Positions 35,223-49,787 of a stretch of 64,000 bases of DNA are shown in pieces. The stretch spans positions 1 to 64,000 of the forward strand of contig NZ_JACHWB010000001.1 in assembly GCF_014191055.1 (NCBI RefSeq). The letters run 5' to 3'. Source of the DNA: Microvirga lupini (GTDB lineage: Bacteria; Pseudomonadota; Alphaproteobacteria; Rhizobiales; Beijerinckiaceae). The notes beneath the pieces were generated by a model that saw only the letters and a list, made by a program, of their open reading frames with translations, was not told the DNA's origin and did no database searches. The position numbers and the translations under genes were made by a program. Numbering within the stretch: position 1 is the first letter of the stretch; every line of letters begins with the position of its first letter.

Positions 35223-35632
35223 TGAAAGCTGACATCACAAGAGCAGCTTTGGTGCTCATCGCTTCTTGCTGCTCTGTGTCAGCTTTTGCATCTCCTAAAC
35301 CCTTGTCCCAGCAACTCGTTGGCTGCTGGGAAGCAGATGTGAGTTACGGCAAATATTCCATCTGTTTCGGGCGAAACAGAAAAGTCGTTACGACCTCATT
35401 TCTAGGGCGCCGCTTAGAGTCGTTCGTGTCTGGAGGAACTTACACTTTGAATGGAAGTGTATTGAGGCTGAAAGGTACAGATGGCGAAGGTTGGGCTGGC
35501 AGTGCATCGCAGGCCTGCAAGGTGGTTATAGATGAGACTGGTGAGCAGTTGACCTTGGAAGGCTGCGATACAGCAGAAACATACAAGAGACAGTGCAGAG
35601 AAATGACCAAGGAGCTTGAGTGTCGTTCGTGA
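35222..35632 (+). CDS. Exported Cys-rich hypothetical protein inserted between sdhA and sdhB
   Basis: This 136-residue protein begins at ATG 35222, overlapping the sdhA stop by one base. A signal peptide ([17 protein letters not shown]...) ends at about AFA, residue 23. The mature part has six Cys spread evenly (GCWEAD, SICFG, QACKVV, EGCDTA, RQCREM, LECRS), suggesting three disulfides. Its beta-rich sequence ([16 protein letters not shown]) is lipocalin-like in pattern. Base composition is visibly lower in G+C than sdhA or sdhB, and A/T third positions are frequent. This suggests recent acquisition. No family is recognised. In other Rhizobiales sdhA and sdhB are normally adjacent. Confidence 0.75.
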   Translation: MKADITRAALVLIASCCSVSAFASPKPLSQQLVGCWEADVSYGKYSICFGRNRKVVTTSFLGRRLESFVSGGTYTLNGSVLRLKGTDGEGWAGSASQACKVVIDETGEQLTLEGCDTAETYKRQCREMTKELECRS

Positions 35633-35663
35633 CACTCGCACCGATAGTGAAGAGAACCTGAAA

Positions 35664-36446
35664 ATGGCCCAGTTCACCCTCCCGAAAAACTCCCAGTACA
35701 CCGAAGGCAAAGCCTGGCCGAAGCCGGCAGGTGCCACCAATGTCCAGGAATTCCGCATCTACCGCTGGAACCCGGATGACGGTGCCAATCCGCGCATCGA
35801 CACGTATTATGTCGACCGCGACGATTGCGGTCCGATGGTTCTCGACGCGCTGTTGTGGATCAAGAACAACGTCGACTCGACGCTGGTCTTCCGCCGCTCC
35901 TGCCGCGAGGGCATTTGCGGCTCCTGCGCCATGAACATCATGGGCGGCAACACGCTGGCCTGCACGCTCGGCATCGACGATTGCGGCTCCGACACCATCA
36001 AGATCTATCCGCTGCCGCACATGCCGGTGCTGAAGGATCTGGTGCCGGACCTCACGAGCTTCTTCGCCCAGCACGCCTCCATCGAGCCCTGGCTCCAGAC
36101 GGTCACGGCGGAACCCGAGACCGAGTGGCGCCAGACTCCCGAGGAGCGCTCCAAGCTCGACGGCCTCTACGAGTGCATTCTCTGCGCCTGCTGCACCACC
36201 TCGTGCCCGAGCTACTGGTGGAACGGTGACCGGTTCTTAGGACCGGCAGCCCTGCTGCAGGCCTATCGCTGGCTCATCGACAGCCGCGACGAGGCCACGG
36301 GCGAGCGTCTCGACAACCTGCATGATCCGTTCCGGCTCTACCGCTGCCACACGATCATGAACTGCGCAAACACCTGCCCGAAGGGCCTGAACCCGGCCAA
36401 GGCCATCGCCGAGGTGAAGAAAATGATGATCGCGCGCGCCGTCTGA
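35664..36446 (+). CDS. sdhB: Succinate dehydrogenase iron-sulfur subunit
   Basis: This 260-residue subunit carries three Fe-S centres: the [2Fe-2S] Cys set in [12 protein letters not shown] and LACT, the [4Fe-4S] set in [12 protein letters not shown], and the [3Fe-4S] set in [14 protein letters not shown]. The start at ATG 35664 gives the expected length; an earlier GTG would extend it by 16 residues into the inserted gene. A terminator follows at 36470, closing the operon. Confidence 0.96.
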   Translation: MAQFTLPKNSQYTEGKAWPKPAGATNVQEFRIYRWNPDDGANPRIDTYYVDRDDCGPMVLDALLWIKNNVDSTLVFRRSCREGICGSCAMNIMGGNTLACTLGIDDCGSDTIKIYPLPHMPVLKDLVPDLTSFFAQHASIEPWLQTVTAEPETEWRQTPEERSKLDGLYECILCACCTTSCPSYWWNGDRFLGPAALLQAYRWLIDSRDEATGERLDNLHDPFRLYRCHTIMNCANTCPKGLNPAKAIAEVKKMMIARAV

Positions 36447-36469
36447 GGCGTCCTCGCAACACTTTGATC

Positions 36470-36495
36470 AAAAGGCGCCTCCGGCGCCTTTTTTT
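36470..36495 (+). terminator. Rho-independent terminator after sdhB
   Basis: A 10-bp stem AAAAGGCGCC / GGCGCCTTTT with a 3-nt TCC loop and a T-run at 36489-36495. It lies 24 nt after the sdhB stop and is the clearest terminator in the window. Confidence 0.9.
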
Positions 36496-36618
36496 ATGGT
36501 GGGGGATCCCATATGTCGAAGCCGGAACCATGTTGGTCTAGGTTCATATTCCTCATGATAGCCTGAGCCGACGATCAAGCCGTTCTTCTATAAGACGGTA
36601 CCGTATAAGAGGACCACG

Positions 36619-37206
36619 ATGAAGACTTACCACTGGCTTGCGACGGCCGTGATGGGCTCCGCTCTCGCTCTCGGCGCGTGCTCCTCCACGCGCCTCGGCG
36701 GTCCGCCGGCCCGCAGCGCGAACGCGGCTTCTATCGTCGAGGCGCCGCCCGTCGAGGCGGTGCCGTCCGGCCCCATCGAGGCGGCTCCCCTGCCGCCCGT
36801 CGCCGGTGCGCCGCTTCCCACCGACCCCATGGCTCCACCGGCCGGAGGCACCGACATCGCAGGCCTTCCACCCGCACCCCCACCGCCGACCGTGGCAGCA
36901 CCCGCGCCCGCGGCGGCCCCGGCTCCCTCCAGCCGCACCGCGATGGTCGGCAACTGGAGCGCCCAGACGTCCGGCGGCAGCTGCCGCATCCAGTTGTCGA
37001 GCTCGCCCTCGCTCGACCTCTACCGCGCCACGGCCTCCGGCTGCTCCAACCAGGACCTGTCGCGGGTCAATGCCTGGGATTACCGCGACGGCGAGGTCTA
37101 TCTCTACCAGACCGGCGGCGCCGTGGCGGCGCGCCTGCGCGGCTCGTCCGGGTCGCTCAGCGGCGTCCTGGCAAAGTCGGGCGCCCCGCTGTCGCTCTCG
37201 CGCTGA
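36619..37206 (+). CDS. Inh/Omp19-type outer-membrane lipoprotein, protease inhibitor-like
   Basis: This 195-residue protein starts MKTYHWLATAVMG and has a lipobox LGAC with the modified Cys at residue 21. A long Pro/Ala-rich linker spans about 35-100. The C-terminal 85 residues form an Inh/AprI-type domain (MVGNWSAQTSGGSCRIQL ... SGCSNQDLSRVNAW), with two Cys making the expected disulfide. This is the layout of Brucella Omp19, a lipoprotein that inhibits proteases. A role against host or self proteases is inferred from family only. Confidence 0.85.
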   Translation: MKTYHWLATAVMGSALALGACSSTRLGGPPARSANAASIVEAPPVEAVPSGPIEAAPLPPVAGAPLPTDPMAPPAGGTDIAGLPPAPPPPTVAAPAPAAAPAPSSRTAMVGNWSAQTSGGSCRIQLSSSPSLDLYRATASGCSNQDLSRVNAWDYRDGEVYLYQTGGAVAARLRGSSGSLSGVLAKSGAPLSLSR

Positions 37207-37215
37207 TCGCGCGTT

Positions 37216-37382
37216 CCCTCCCCTTGCGGGGAGGGTGGCCGCGCCAGCGGCCGGGTGGGGGTCCAAAAGTCAGGATGCTGTGCTTCGTCCAGTGAGCGCA
37301 GAGGCTGATAGAACAGAACTTGGTTGGCTGCTCGCCCGGTCGTTCCACCCATACCCCTGCCCCTCCCCGCATGGGGGAGGGG
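37216..37382. repeat. GC-rich palindromic repeat pair
   Basis: Two hairpins, CCCTCCCC / GGGGAGGG (37216-37223 with 37228-37235) and GGCCGC / GCGGCC (37237-37242 with 37247-37252), are followed at 37360-37382 by an oppositely oriented CCCCTCCCC / GGGGAGGGG. This CCCTCCCCTTGCGGGGAGGG form is a common dispersed intergenic element in Rhizobiales. It fills the gap between the lipoprotein gene and zapE. Confidence 0.75.
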
Positions 37383-37438
37383 AAAAAGCAGTCTCAAGAC
37401 GTTTGCGCTCAACGCTCCGGAACGGTATCGATCATCCC

Positions 37439-38638
37439 GTGAACGACACCTCCTTCTCCTCGCCCCGCTCCATCACGGCCCATTACAACGCCCTGGTCAC
37501 GTCCGGCGCCATCGAGCGCGATCCGGCGCAGGTGGCGCTGCTCAAGCGCCTGGAGGCGCTGGCGGAAAACCTCGCCAACCACCGCCTTGCCCGCAAGCCC
37601 AGCGCGCTCGGCTGGCTCTTCGGCAAGAAGAGCAAGGACCATGCGCCGCCGAAGGGGCTCTATGTCTGGGGCTCGGTCGGGCGCGGCAAGACCATGCTCA
37701 TGGACCTGTTCTTCGAGGCGCTCCCCGTGCGGCGCAAGCGGCGGGTTCATTTCCACGCCTTCCTGTCGGATGTGCACGAGCGCATCCATGCTTACCGGCA
37801 GAAGCTTAAAAGCGGTGAGGTCTCGGGCGACGATCCCATCGCACCGGTGGCGGAGGCGCTGGCGAACGAGGCCTGGGTGCTCTGCTTCGACGAGTTCACC
37901 GTCACCGACATTGCCGATGCGATGATCCTCGGGCGCCTGTTCACGGCCTTGTTCCGTCATGGTGTCGTGGTGGTGGCGACGTCCAACGTGGAGCCCGACA
38001 GGCTCTATGAGGGCGGCCTCAACCGCTCGCTCTTCCTGCCGTTCATCGGGCTCCTGCAGGAGCGGATGGCCGTGGTGAGGCTCGAATCCCGCACGGATTT
38101 CCGGCTGGAAAAGCTCGCCGGAAGCCCGGTTTTCTACACACCCGCCGACGAGTCCTCGCACGCGGCCCTGACCCGTGCCTTCCGGAGCCTGACGGGTCGT
38201 GAGCACGGCAAGCCCATGACCCTGACCGTCAAGGGCCACCCGGTGGAGGTGCCGCAAGCGGCCGGCGGCGTGGCGCGCTTCTCCTTTGAGGATCTCTGCT
38301 CCAAGCCCCTGGGCGCCGCCGATTATCTCAGCCTTGCCGAGGAGTTCCACACAATCATCCTGGAGAATATCCCCAAGATGACCCTTGAGCGTCGCAACGA
38401 GGCCAAGCGCTTCATCATGCTCATCGACGCCCTCTACGATGCCCATGTGAAGCTGCTGGCCTCCGCGGAGGCCGAGGCGCCGGAACTCTACCATGCGGAT
38501 TCCGGTCGCGAGGCCTTCGAGTTCGACCGCACGGTCTCCCGCCTCATCGAAATGCGCTCCGAGGAATACCTGTCCCTGCCGCACGGGCGCTCGGATTCGG
38601 AAGCCTCCGGCAGCACGACGGGATTGGCCGAGACATGA
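37439..38638 (+). CDS. zapE: Cell division protein ZapE (AFG1-like ATPase)
   Basis: This ATPase of about 399 residues starts at GTG 37439 (VNDTSFSSPRS). Walker A is WGSVGRGKTMLMD and Walker B is LCFDEFTVTD, with sensor motifs ATSNVEPDRLY. ZapE destabilises FtsZ at the closing division ring in proteobacteria; AFG1 orthologues act on mitochondrial membrane proteins. The gene sits next to the mdh-suc genes in many Rhizobiales. Its stop overlaps the TetR start (ATGA at 38635). Confidence 0.92.
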   Translation: MNDTSFSSPRSITAHYNALVTSGAIERDPAQVALLKRLEALAENLANHRLARKPSALGWLFGKKSKDHAPPKGLYVWGSVGRGKTMLMDLFFEALPVRRKRRVHFHAFLSDVHERIHAYRQKLKSGEVSGDDPIAPVAEALANEAWVLCFDEFTVTDIADAMILGRLFTALFRHGVVVVATSNVEPDRLYEGGLNRSLFLPFIGLLQERMAVVRLESRTDFRLEKLAGSPVFYTPADESSHAALTRAFRSLTGREHGKPMTLTVKGHPVEVPQAAGGVARFSFEDLCSKPLGAADYLSLAEEFHTIILENIPKMTLERRNEAKRFIMLIDALYDAHVKLLASAEAEAPELYHADSGREAFEFDRTVSRLIEMRSEEYLSLPHGRSDSEASGSTTGLAET

Positions 38639-39264
38639 AGCGGCCGGCCGGTAGCCTGGGAAAGGGGCCGGACTCCGCCCCGGCCGACACCCGGCTCCTT
38701 GCCATTGCCGCCGACCAGTTGAAGGAGTTCGGCCCCAGGCACATCACCGTCGTGGGCATTGCGGATGCGGCGGGCATGACCCACGCCAATGTCTACCGCT
38801 ACTTCACCAACAAGGCGGCTCTCATCGATGCGGTCGCCGGCCAGTGGCTGCGGGGGATGGAGGCGACCATCGCCGATATCGCGGATTCTCCTGACCCCGC
38901 CGACGACAAGCTCGAGCGCCTGATCCAGGCCTGGGCGCGGGTTCACCGGGATCTCCTGAAGGAAGACCGCCACCTCTTCGACGTCTATTGCACGGCTACC
39001 GAAACCTCCCGGCCCCTCGTCCGCAAGCATCGGGCGCGCATGCGCCAGCTCATCGAGCGGGTGCTGGACGAAGGGATCGTGACGGGCAAGTTCGACCCCC
39101 GGGACCGGGAGAAGGCCCATGCCTTCATCAGCGATGCCGTCTACCGCTTCATCAATCCGCTGACGGTACGCCTCGATGCGGAGGTGCCCCAGGACATCCT
39201 CGACCAGCGTCTCGCCACTATGATCCGGGTGGTGCTGAGGGCCCTGGCGAACGGCAGCGTTTAG
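38635..39264 (+). CDS. TetR-family transcriptional regulator
   Basis: This 209-residue regulator has an N-terminal helix-turn-helix (HITVVGIADAAGMTHANVYRYFTNKAAL, about 37-64) and a helical ligand domain with FDVYCTATETSRP. It overlaps the zapE stop by 4 nt, implying co-expression. Effector and targets are unknown. A palindrome, GTTACA / TGTAAC, lies 6 nt after its stop. Confidence 0.9.
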   Translation: MKRPAGSLGKGPDSAPADTRLLAIAADQLKEFGPRHITVVGIADAAGMTHANVYRYFTNKAALIDAVAGQWLRGMEATIADIADSPDPADDKLERLIQAWARVHRDLLKEDRHLFDVYCTATETSRPLVRKHRARMRQLIERVLDEGIVTGKFDPRDREKAHAFISDAVYRFINPLTVRLDAEVPQDILDQRLATMIRVVLRALANGSV

Positions 39265-39409
39265 CGTCAGTTACAAATTTCAGGAAATGTAACAGGAAAA
39301 TTCCGGACCGTTCAGCCCAGCAAGCTCCTGTAATCACGAAGTATTTCCGAATTGTTAAGCTTGAGAAGACTTTTCCGGGGTCTCAAAGCCCGACCTGTTA
39401 ACCTTTTGA

Positions 39410-40462
<1,053 letters not shown>

Positions 40463-40470
40463 TTATTTCA

Positions 40471-40503
40471 CGTCATGGCCGGCCTCGTGCCGGCCATCCA
40501 CGT
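40471..40503. repeat. REP-like palindrome between mdh and sucC
   Basis: CGTCATGGCCGGC ... GCCGGCCATCCACG; arms ATGGCCGGC (40475-40483) and GCCGGCCAT (40489-40497) with a 5-nt loop. It is the same element type as at 46971 and 59345. Confidence 0.8.
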
Positions 40504-40531
40504 CTTCAACCGCTGATGCGGAGAGAAACGA

Positions 40532-41731
<1,200 letters not shown>

Positions 41732-41743
41732 GGTTTCGACCCG

Positions 41744-42631
41744 ATGTCCATCCTCATCACCAAAGACACCAAGGTCATCTGCCAGGGCTTCACCGGCAAG
41801 AATGGGACCTTCCATTCCGAGCAGGCCATTGCCTACGGCACCAAGATGGTCGGCGGCACGTCGCCCGGCAAAGGCGGCTCCACGCATCTGGGCCTGCCCG
41901 TGTTCGACACGGTCATGGAAGCGCGCGAGAAGACCGGGGCCGATGCGTCCGTGGTCTACGTTCCGCCTCCGGGCGCGGCGGACGCCATCTGCGAAGCGAT
42001 CCAGGCCGAGATCCCGCTCATCGTCTGCATCACGGAAGGCATTCCGGTGCAGGACATGGTGCGCGTGAAGCGCTCGCTCCAGGGCTCCAAGTCGCGCCTC
42101 ATCGGCCCGAACTGCCCCGGCATCGTGACGGCGGGCGAGTCGAAGATCGGCATCATGCCGGCCAACATCTTCAAGCCCGGCTCGGTCGGCATCGTGTCGC
42201 GCTCCGGCACGCTCACCTACGAGGCCGTGTTCCAGACCACCAATGAAGGCCTCGGCCAGACGACGGCGGTGGGCATCGGCGGCGACCCGGTGAAGGGCAC
42301 CGAGTTCATCGAGATGCTCGACATGTTCCTGTCCGACCCGAAGACCGAGTCGATCGTCATGATCGGCGAGATCGGCGGCTCGGCCGAGGAAGAGGCGGCC
42401 GAGTTCATCGCCCGCGAGGCCAAGAAGGGCCGCAAGAAGCCGATGGTTGGCTTCATCGCCGGCCGCACGGCACCTCCCGGACGCCGCATGGGCCATGCCG
42501 GCGCGATCATCTCCGGCGGCAAGGGTGGCGCGGAAGACAAGATCGCCGCCATGGAGGCCGCGGGCATCCGCGTGTCGCCATCGCCGGCCCGCCTCGGCAA
42601 GACCCTCGTCGAGGTCCTGAAGGGCAAGTAA
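41744..42631 (+). CDS. sucD: Succinyl-CoA synthetase alpha subunit
   Basis: This 295-residue subunit has the CoA-binding Rossmann motif [11 protein letters not shown]. The phospho-His is in [13 protein letters not shown] near 247, and RSGTLTYEA is the domain interface. It lies 12 nt after sucC. A strong hairpin separates it from sucA. Confidence 0.97.
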   Translation: MSILITKDTKVICQGFTGKNGTFHSEQAIAYGTKMVGGTSPGKGGSTHLGLPVFDTVMEAREKTGADASVVYVPPPGAADAICEAIQAEIPLIVCITEGIPVQDMVRVKRSLQGSKSRLIGPNCPGIVTAGESKIGIMPANIFKPGSVGIVSRSGTLTYEAVFQTTNEGLGQTTAVGIGGDPVKGTEFIEMLDMFLSDPKTESIVMIGEIGGSAEEEAAEFIAREAKKGRKKPMVGFIAGRTAPPGRRMGHAGAIISGGKGGAEDKIAAMEAAGIRVSPSPARLGKTLVEVLKGK

Positions 42632-42642
42632 CCGACAAAAAA

Positions 42643-42664
42643 GGCCGCCCCGCCCGGGGCGGCC
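42643..42664 (+). terminator. Hairpin between sucD and sucA (attenuator or weak terminator)
   Basis: A perfect 9-bp stem GGCCGCCCC / GGGGCGGCC with a GCCC loop is followed by CATCGTCATTTTT, so a T-run exists only 9 nt away. It sits 11 nt after the sucD stop and 29 nt before sucA, dividing the operon. It could lower sucA expression or set different mRNA stability for the two halves. Confidence 0.55.
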
Positions 42665-42692
42665 CATCGTCATTTTTCAATCGAGTATTGTC

Positions 42693-45653
<2,961 letters not shown>

Positions 45654-45722
45654 AACCCGCGAAATCCCTCATCCGATTCCGAGGGGCCGGGCAACCGGCC
45701 CCGCAAAGACCCGAAGACGATC

Positions 45723-46955
45723 ATGGCAACCGAAATCCGCGTACCCACCCTTGGCGAATCCGTATCAGAGGCCACCATCGGCCGCTGGTTCAAGAAGCCC
45801 GGCGATCCCGTGAAGGCCGATGAGCCCGTGCTCGAGCTCGAGACCGACAAGGTCACCCTCGAGGTCAACGCGCCGGCAAGCGGCACGCTGGGCGACATCA
45901 TCGCTAAGGACGGTGAGACGGTGAGCCCCGGCGCGGTGCTCGGCTCCATCGTCGATGGCGGTGCGGCGGCGGCTCCTGCCGCAGCCCCGAAGGCCGAGGC
46001 TCCGAAACCCGCTCCGGCCCCCGCGGCTGCGCCTGCTCCGGCGGCTGCCGCTCCCGGCGCGGCCCAGGATCACGGCCCGGCCGTCGCCCGTTTGGCCGCC
46101 GAGAGCGGCGTGAGCCCGGCGAATGTCGGCGGCACGGGCAAGGATGGCCGCGTGACCAAGGGCGACATGCTGGCGGCGATCGCCACCGGCGGTGCTGCGG
46201 CCCAGGCTCCTGCGACTCCGGTCCAGGTCCGCGCTCCTTCCGCCCCGGTCGATGCCGAGCGCGAAGAGCGCGTGAAGATGACGAAGCTGCGCCAGACCAT
46301 CGCGCGCCGCCTCAAGGACGCCCAGAACACCGCCGCCATGCTCACCACGTTCAACGACGTGGACATGAGCGCGGTGATGAACATGCGCGCCCAGTACAAG
46401 GACGTGTTCGAGAAGAAGCACGGCACCAAGCTCGGCTTCATGGGCTTCTTCACCAAGGCGGTGATCCAGGCGCTGAAGGACGTGCCGGCGGTGAATGCCG
46501 AGATCGACGGCCAGGACCTTGTCTACAAGAACTACTACCACATCGGCATCGCGGTCGGCACCGAGAAGGGCCTCGTGGTTCCTGTGGTGCGCGACGCGGA
46601 CGACCTGTCGGTTGCCGGCATCGAGAAGAAGATCGCCGATTTCGGCAAGCGCGCCCGCGACGGCAAGCTCTCCATCGACGAGATGCAGGGCGGCACCTTC
46701 ACCATCACCAATGGCGGCATCTACGGCTCGCTCATGTCGACGCCGATCCTCAACGCGCCGCAATCGGGCATTCTCGGCATGCACCGCATCGAGGACCGTC
46801 CGGTGGTCCGCAACGGTCAGGTGGTCGTGCGCCCGATGATGTATCTCGCGCTGTCCTACGACCACCGCATCGTCGACGGCAAGGAAGCCGTGACCTTCCT
46901 CGTGCGGGTCAAGGAAGCCCTGGAGGATCCGGCGCGCCTCGTGCTGGATCTGTAA
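45723..46955 (+). CDS. sucB: 2-oxoglutarate dehydrogenase E2 (dihydrolipoamide succinyltransferase)
   Basis: This 410-residue protein has a lipoyl domain with lipoylated K43 ([11 protein letters not shown]) and a flexible Ala/Pro linker (about 78-115). A peripheral-subunit-binding domain follows ([19 protein letters not shown]), then the acyltransferase core with catalytic [12 protein letters not shown]. The start is ATG 45723, 69 nt after sucA. Confidence 0.97.
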   Translation: MATEIRVPTLGESVSEATIGRWFKKPGDPVKADEPVLELETDKVTLEVNAPASGTLGDIIAKDGETVSPGAVLGSIVDGGAAAAPAAAPKAEAPKPAPAPAAAPAPAAAAPGAAQDHGPAVARLAAESGVSPANVGGTGKDGRVTKGDMLAAIATGGAAAQAPATPVQVRAPSAPVDAEREERVKMTKLRQTIARRLKDAQNTAAMLTTFNDVDMSAVMNMRAQYKDVFEKKHGTKLGFMGFFTKAVIQALKDVPAVNAEIDGQDLVYKNYYHIGIAVGTEKGLVVPVVRDADDLSVAGIEKKIADFGKRARDGKLSIDEMQGGTFTITNGGIYGSLMSTPILNAPQSGILGMHRIEDRPVVRNGQVVVRPMMYLALSYDHRIVDGKEAVTFLVRVKEALEDPARLVLDL

Positions 46956-46970
46956 GAACAATCTTTCAGC

Positions 46971-47054
46971 GTCATGGCCGGGCTCGCCCCGGCCATCCAC
47001 GCCTTCAAACTCACAGCAAAGACGTGGATGCCCGGATCAAGTCCGGGCATGACG
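46971..47054. repeat. Composite REP-like element between sucB and lpdA
   Basis: Two hairpins in mirror arrangement: ATGGCCGGG / CCCGGCCAT (46974-46982 with 46988-46996) and ATGCCCGGA / TCCGGGCAT (47028-47036 with 47042-47050). The ends GTCAT and ATGAC pair too, so the 84 nt could fold as one long cruciform-like structure. It interrupts the operon just before lpdA. Confidence 0.82.
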
Positions 47055-47071
47055 TTAAGTGGAGACAAACA

Positions 47072-48469
47072 ATGTCCTACGATCTCATCGTCATCGGCAC
47101 CGGCCCCGGCGGCTATGTGTGCGCCATCCGGGCCGCGCAGCTCGGGTTGAAGACCGCCGTGGTGGAGAAGCGCAAGACCCATGGCGGCACCTGCCTGAAC
47201 ATCGGCTGCATCCCGTCGAAGGCCCTGCTGCACGCCTCGCATATGTTCCAGGACGCGCAGCACTTCGCCGATATGGGCATCGGCGTGAGCGCGCCGACCC
47301 TCGACCTCAAGAAGATGCTGGAGTTCAAGCAGGAGGGCGTCGACGGCAACACCAAGGGCGTCGAGTTCCTGCTCAAGAAGAACAAGATCGATGCCTTCAT
47401 CGGCACCGCGCGCATTTCCGCTCCGGGCCAGGTCGAGGTGACCGCCGAGGACGGCTCGAACCAGGTGCTCGAGACGAAGAACATCGTCATCGCGACCGGC
47501 TCCGACGTCACCCGCCTGCCGGGCATCGAGATCGACGAGAAGGTGGTGGTGTCCTCCACCGGCGCTCTTGAACTCGAGACCGTGCCGAAGCGCCTCGTGG
47601 TGATCGGCGCCGGCGTCATCGGCCTGGAGCTCGGCTCCGTGTGGCGCCGTCTCGGCTCCGAGGTGACGGTGGTGGAATATCTCGACCGCATCCTGCCCGG
47701 CATGGACGGCGAGGTGGCCAAGAACTTCCAGCGCATCCTGTCCAAGCAGGGTTTTGCGTTCAAGCTCGGCGCCAAGGTGACCAAGGTCGAGAAGACCGGC
47801 AACGGCGCGACCCTGACCTTCGAGCCCGCCGCCGGCGGCACGCCTGAGACCATCGAGGCCGACGTGGTGCTCGTGGCCATCGGCCGCGTGCCCTACACGC
47901 AAGGCCTCGGGCTCGACAAGGTGGGCGTCCAGCTCGACAACCGCGGTCGCATCCAGACCGACGCGCATTTCTCCACCAACGTCACCGGCATTTACGCCAT
48001 CGGCGACGTGATCGTCGGCCCCATGCTCGCCCATAAGGCCGAGGACGAGGGTGTCGCCGTTGCGGAAATTCTCGCCGGCAAGGCAGGCCACGTGAACTAC
48101 GACGTGATCCCGAGCGTGGTCTACACGTTCCCGGAGGTCGCCTCCGTGGGCAAGACCGAGGAGGAACTGAAGGCTGCGGGCATCGCCTATAACAGTGGCA
48201 AGTTCCCCTTCACGGCCAATGGCCGCGCCAAGGTCAACAAGACCACGGACGGATTCGTGAAGATCCTGGCCGATGCCACCACCGATAAGGTGCTCGGCGT
48301 TCACATCGTCGGGCCGGAAGCCGGCAACCTCATCCACGAGGCGGCGATCGCCATGGAGTTCGGTGCCTCGTCGGAAGATATGGCCCGCACCTGCCATGCG
48401 CACCCGACCCTCGCGGAAGCTGTGAAGGAAGCAGCCCTCGCGGTGGAGAAGCGCGCGATCCACATGTAA
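47072..48469 (+). CDS. lpdA: Dihydrolipoamide dehydrogenase (E3)
   Basis: This 465-residue flavoprotein reoxidises the dihydrolipoyl groups of SucB using NAD+. FAD binding is [10 protein letters not shown], the redox disulfide is C41/C46 in [13 protein letters not shown], and the NAD site is [14 protein letters not shown]. The C-terminal catalytic His is in HAHPTLAEA. Start ATG 47072 is chosen by MSYDLIVIG and length; the upstream in-frame extension lies inside the repeat. Confidence 0.96.
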   Translation: MSYDLIVIGTGPGGYVCAIRAAQLGLKTAVVEKRKTHGGTCLNIGCIPSKALLHASHMFQDAQHFADMGIGVSAPTLDLKKMLEFKQEGVDGNTKGVEFLLKKNKIDAFIGTARISAPGQVEVTAEDGSNQVLETKNIVIATGSDVTRLPGIEIDEKVVVSSTGALELETVPKRLVVIGAGVIGLELGSVWRRLGSEVTVVEYLDRILPGMDGEVAKNFQRILSKQGFAFKLGAKVTKVEKTGNGATLTFEPAAGGTPETIEADVVLVAIGRVPYTQGLGLDKVGVQLDNRGRIQTDAHFSTNVTGIYAIGDVIVGPMLAHKAEDEGVAVAEILAGKAGHVNYDVIPSVVYTFPEVASVGKTEEELKAAGIAYNSGKFPFTANGRAKVNKTTDGFVKILADATTDKVLGVHIVGPEAGNLIHEAAIAMEFGASSEDMARTCHAHPTLAEAVKEAALAVEKRAIHM

Positions 48470-48478
48470 TATGGATTC

Positions 48479-49105
48479 ATGGCAAAGCTCCACTTCATCT
48501 ACTCGGTAATGAATGCAGGCAAGACGACCCATCTCCTGCAGGTTCGCTACAATTACATCGAGAACGGCGGCAATGTGCTGCTGTTCACGAGCCTGATCGA
48601 CGACCGGTTCGGCGTCGGCAAGGTGAAGTCGCGCATCGGCCTCGAGGCCGATGCGACCCCATTGAGGAAGAGCGACGATATCGGCGCCATCGTGGCGGCC
48701 GAGCATGCGAAGCACCCGGTCACGGTGGTGCTGATCGACGAAGTTCAGTTCATGACCGCCGATCAGGTCCGCCAGCTCGCCTGGATCGTCGACGAGCTGA
48801 ACGTGCCCGTCATGGCCTATGGGCTGAAGAACAACGTCTACGGCACGCTGTTCAGCGACGCGATCATCGCCATGATGGCGCTGGCGCAGGACTTCCAGGA
48901 GATCAAGCAGCTCTGCCATTGCGGCCGCAAGGCGACGATGATCTTGAAGTATGACCCTAATGGCGAAGCCGTCCGTTCAGGCCCGGTTGTCGAGATCGGC
49001 GGCGAAGGCCGCTACGTCTCCGTCTGCCGTCCGCACTGGACGGCAGGAGATATCGGTCCCGCGGCACGGCAGCTGCTGGCCGAGGCAGTCGTGGCGGCGG
49101 AATAG
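48479..49105 (+). CDS. tdk: Thymidine kinase (type II)
   Basis: This 208-residue enzyme phosphorylates thymidine for DNA salvage. The P-loop is SVMNAGKTT (9-17), the Asp/Gln motif is LIDEVQF, and the C-terminal zinc site is made by Cys of QLCHCGRKA and CRPHW. The sequence closely follows the enterobacterial Tdk type. It begins 9 nt after lpdA but has no functional link to it. No terminator was seen between them. Confidence 0.93.
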   Translation: MAKLHFIYSVMNAGKTTHLLQVRYNYIENGGNVLLFTSLIDDRFGVGKVKSRIGLEADATPLRKSDDIGAIVAAEHAKHPVTVVLIDEVQFMTADQVRQLAWIVDELNVPVMAYGLKNNVYGTLFSDAIIAMMALAQDFQEIKQLCHCGRKATMILKYDPNGEAVRSGPVVEIGGEGRYVSVCRPHWTAGDIGPAARQLLAEAVVAAE

Positions 49106-49292
49106 GCCCCGAGGGCACGGTGTCATCCCCTGCGGCCGTGGGGCGGGAAGGGGATCCATGGCGCTGAGGGTGTGAGTAGATTCCCTTCCGCTCCTACGCT
49201 CCGGCCGGGAATGACACTCGCCAATCCCAACACCTTCCTCGTCGTCCCTGGACCTGATCCGGGGATCCACGTCTTTCTGTGCCACCCCTCCG

Positions 49293-49398
49293 CCCTCATC
49301 CTGAGGAGCAGCCGCGAGGCTGCGTCTCGAAGGAGGTTCCAGTGCTCTCTGGAGCCTCCTTCGAGACGGTCACTCAAGCGACCTCCTCAGGATGAGGG
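49293..49398. repeat. Long 106-nt inverted repeat
   Basis: The outer arms CCCTCATCCTGAGGAG and CTCCTCAGGATGAGGG (49293-49308 with 49383-49398) match perfectly over 16 bp. The inner arms GTCTCGAAGGAGG and CCTCCTTCGAGAC (49324-49336 with 49355-49367) match perfectly over 13 bp. This is a well-known type of Rhizobiales intergenic palindrome. Confidence 0.88.
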
Positions 49399-49742
49399 CT
49401 GCGGGTATGAGGGCAGGTGGTCGAGTAATGTTCTCATTTTGTTCTTGACAGCGGCTGCAACCTTAGCTATAAAATCACCCATCCTCGCCCGACGAGGGGC
49501 GCGTTCGCGAGGCGTCGCAAGAGTGGGGCAAGGAGCGGTCCCGCCGCAGGCCTCGCAAGCCTGTGATCGCGGGTGGCCGATCCTGGCTCAGATCCAGGTC
49601 CGCTGAAACAAACCGCGCGTGACGAGCAGTCTGGCTCTCACCTTCCACACCATAGCATCGAGCCGGGCTGCCATTCGCGCCACCCTCGACTGACCTGACG
49701 GCTCGGAGCAACCCTCCGGGCCCGAAGGTGCTGCCTCATGCA

Positions 49743-49780
49743 CCGTCATCCCGGACGGCGCAGCCGATCCGGGATGACGG
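49743..49780. repeat. REP-like hairpin near xerC 3' end
   Basis: CCGTCATCCCGGA (49743-49755) and TCCGGGATGACGG (49768-49780), a perfect 13-bp stem with a 12-nt loop, 8 nt beyond the xerC stop. It could terminate or stabilise the xerC transcript. Confidence 0.8.
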
Positions 49781-49787
49781 TTGAACG

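Larger units (their letters stand above)
49106..49787. other. 682-nt intergenic region rich in palindromic repeats
   Basis: No gene is convincingly supported. From left to right it holds a degenerate REP-like arm at about 49200, a CTTCCTCGTCGTCC...GGGGATCCACG element at 49228-49273, and a long inverted repeat at 49293-49398. A weakly coding-like stretch follows at about 49440-49710, and a CCGTCATCCCGGA hairpin lies at 49743-49780. A 78-codon minus-strand frame at 49475-49711 is Arg-rich and unconvincing. It looks like a landing zone for dispersed repeats. Confidence 0.6.

Noticed and set aside
49475..49711. A 78-codon minus-strand frame in the repeat-rich spacer
   Set aside because: Arg/Ser-rich, no ribosome site or recognisable fold.
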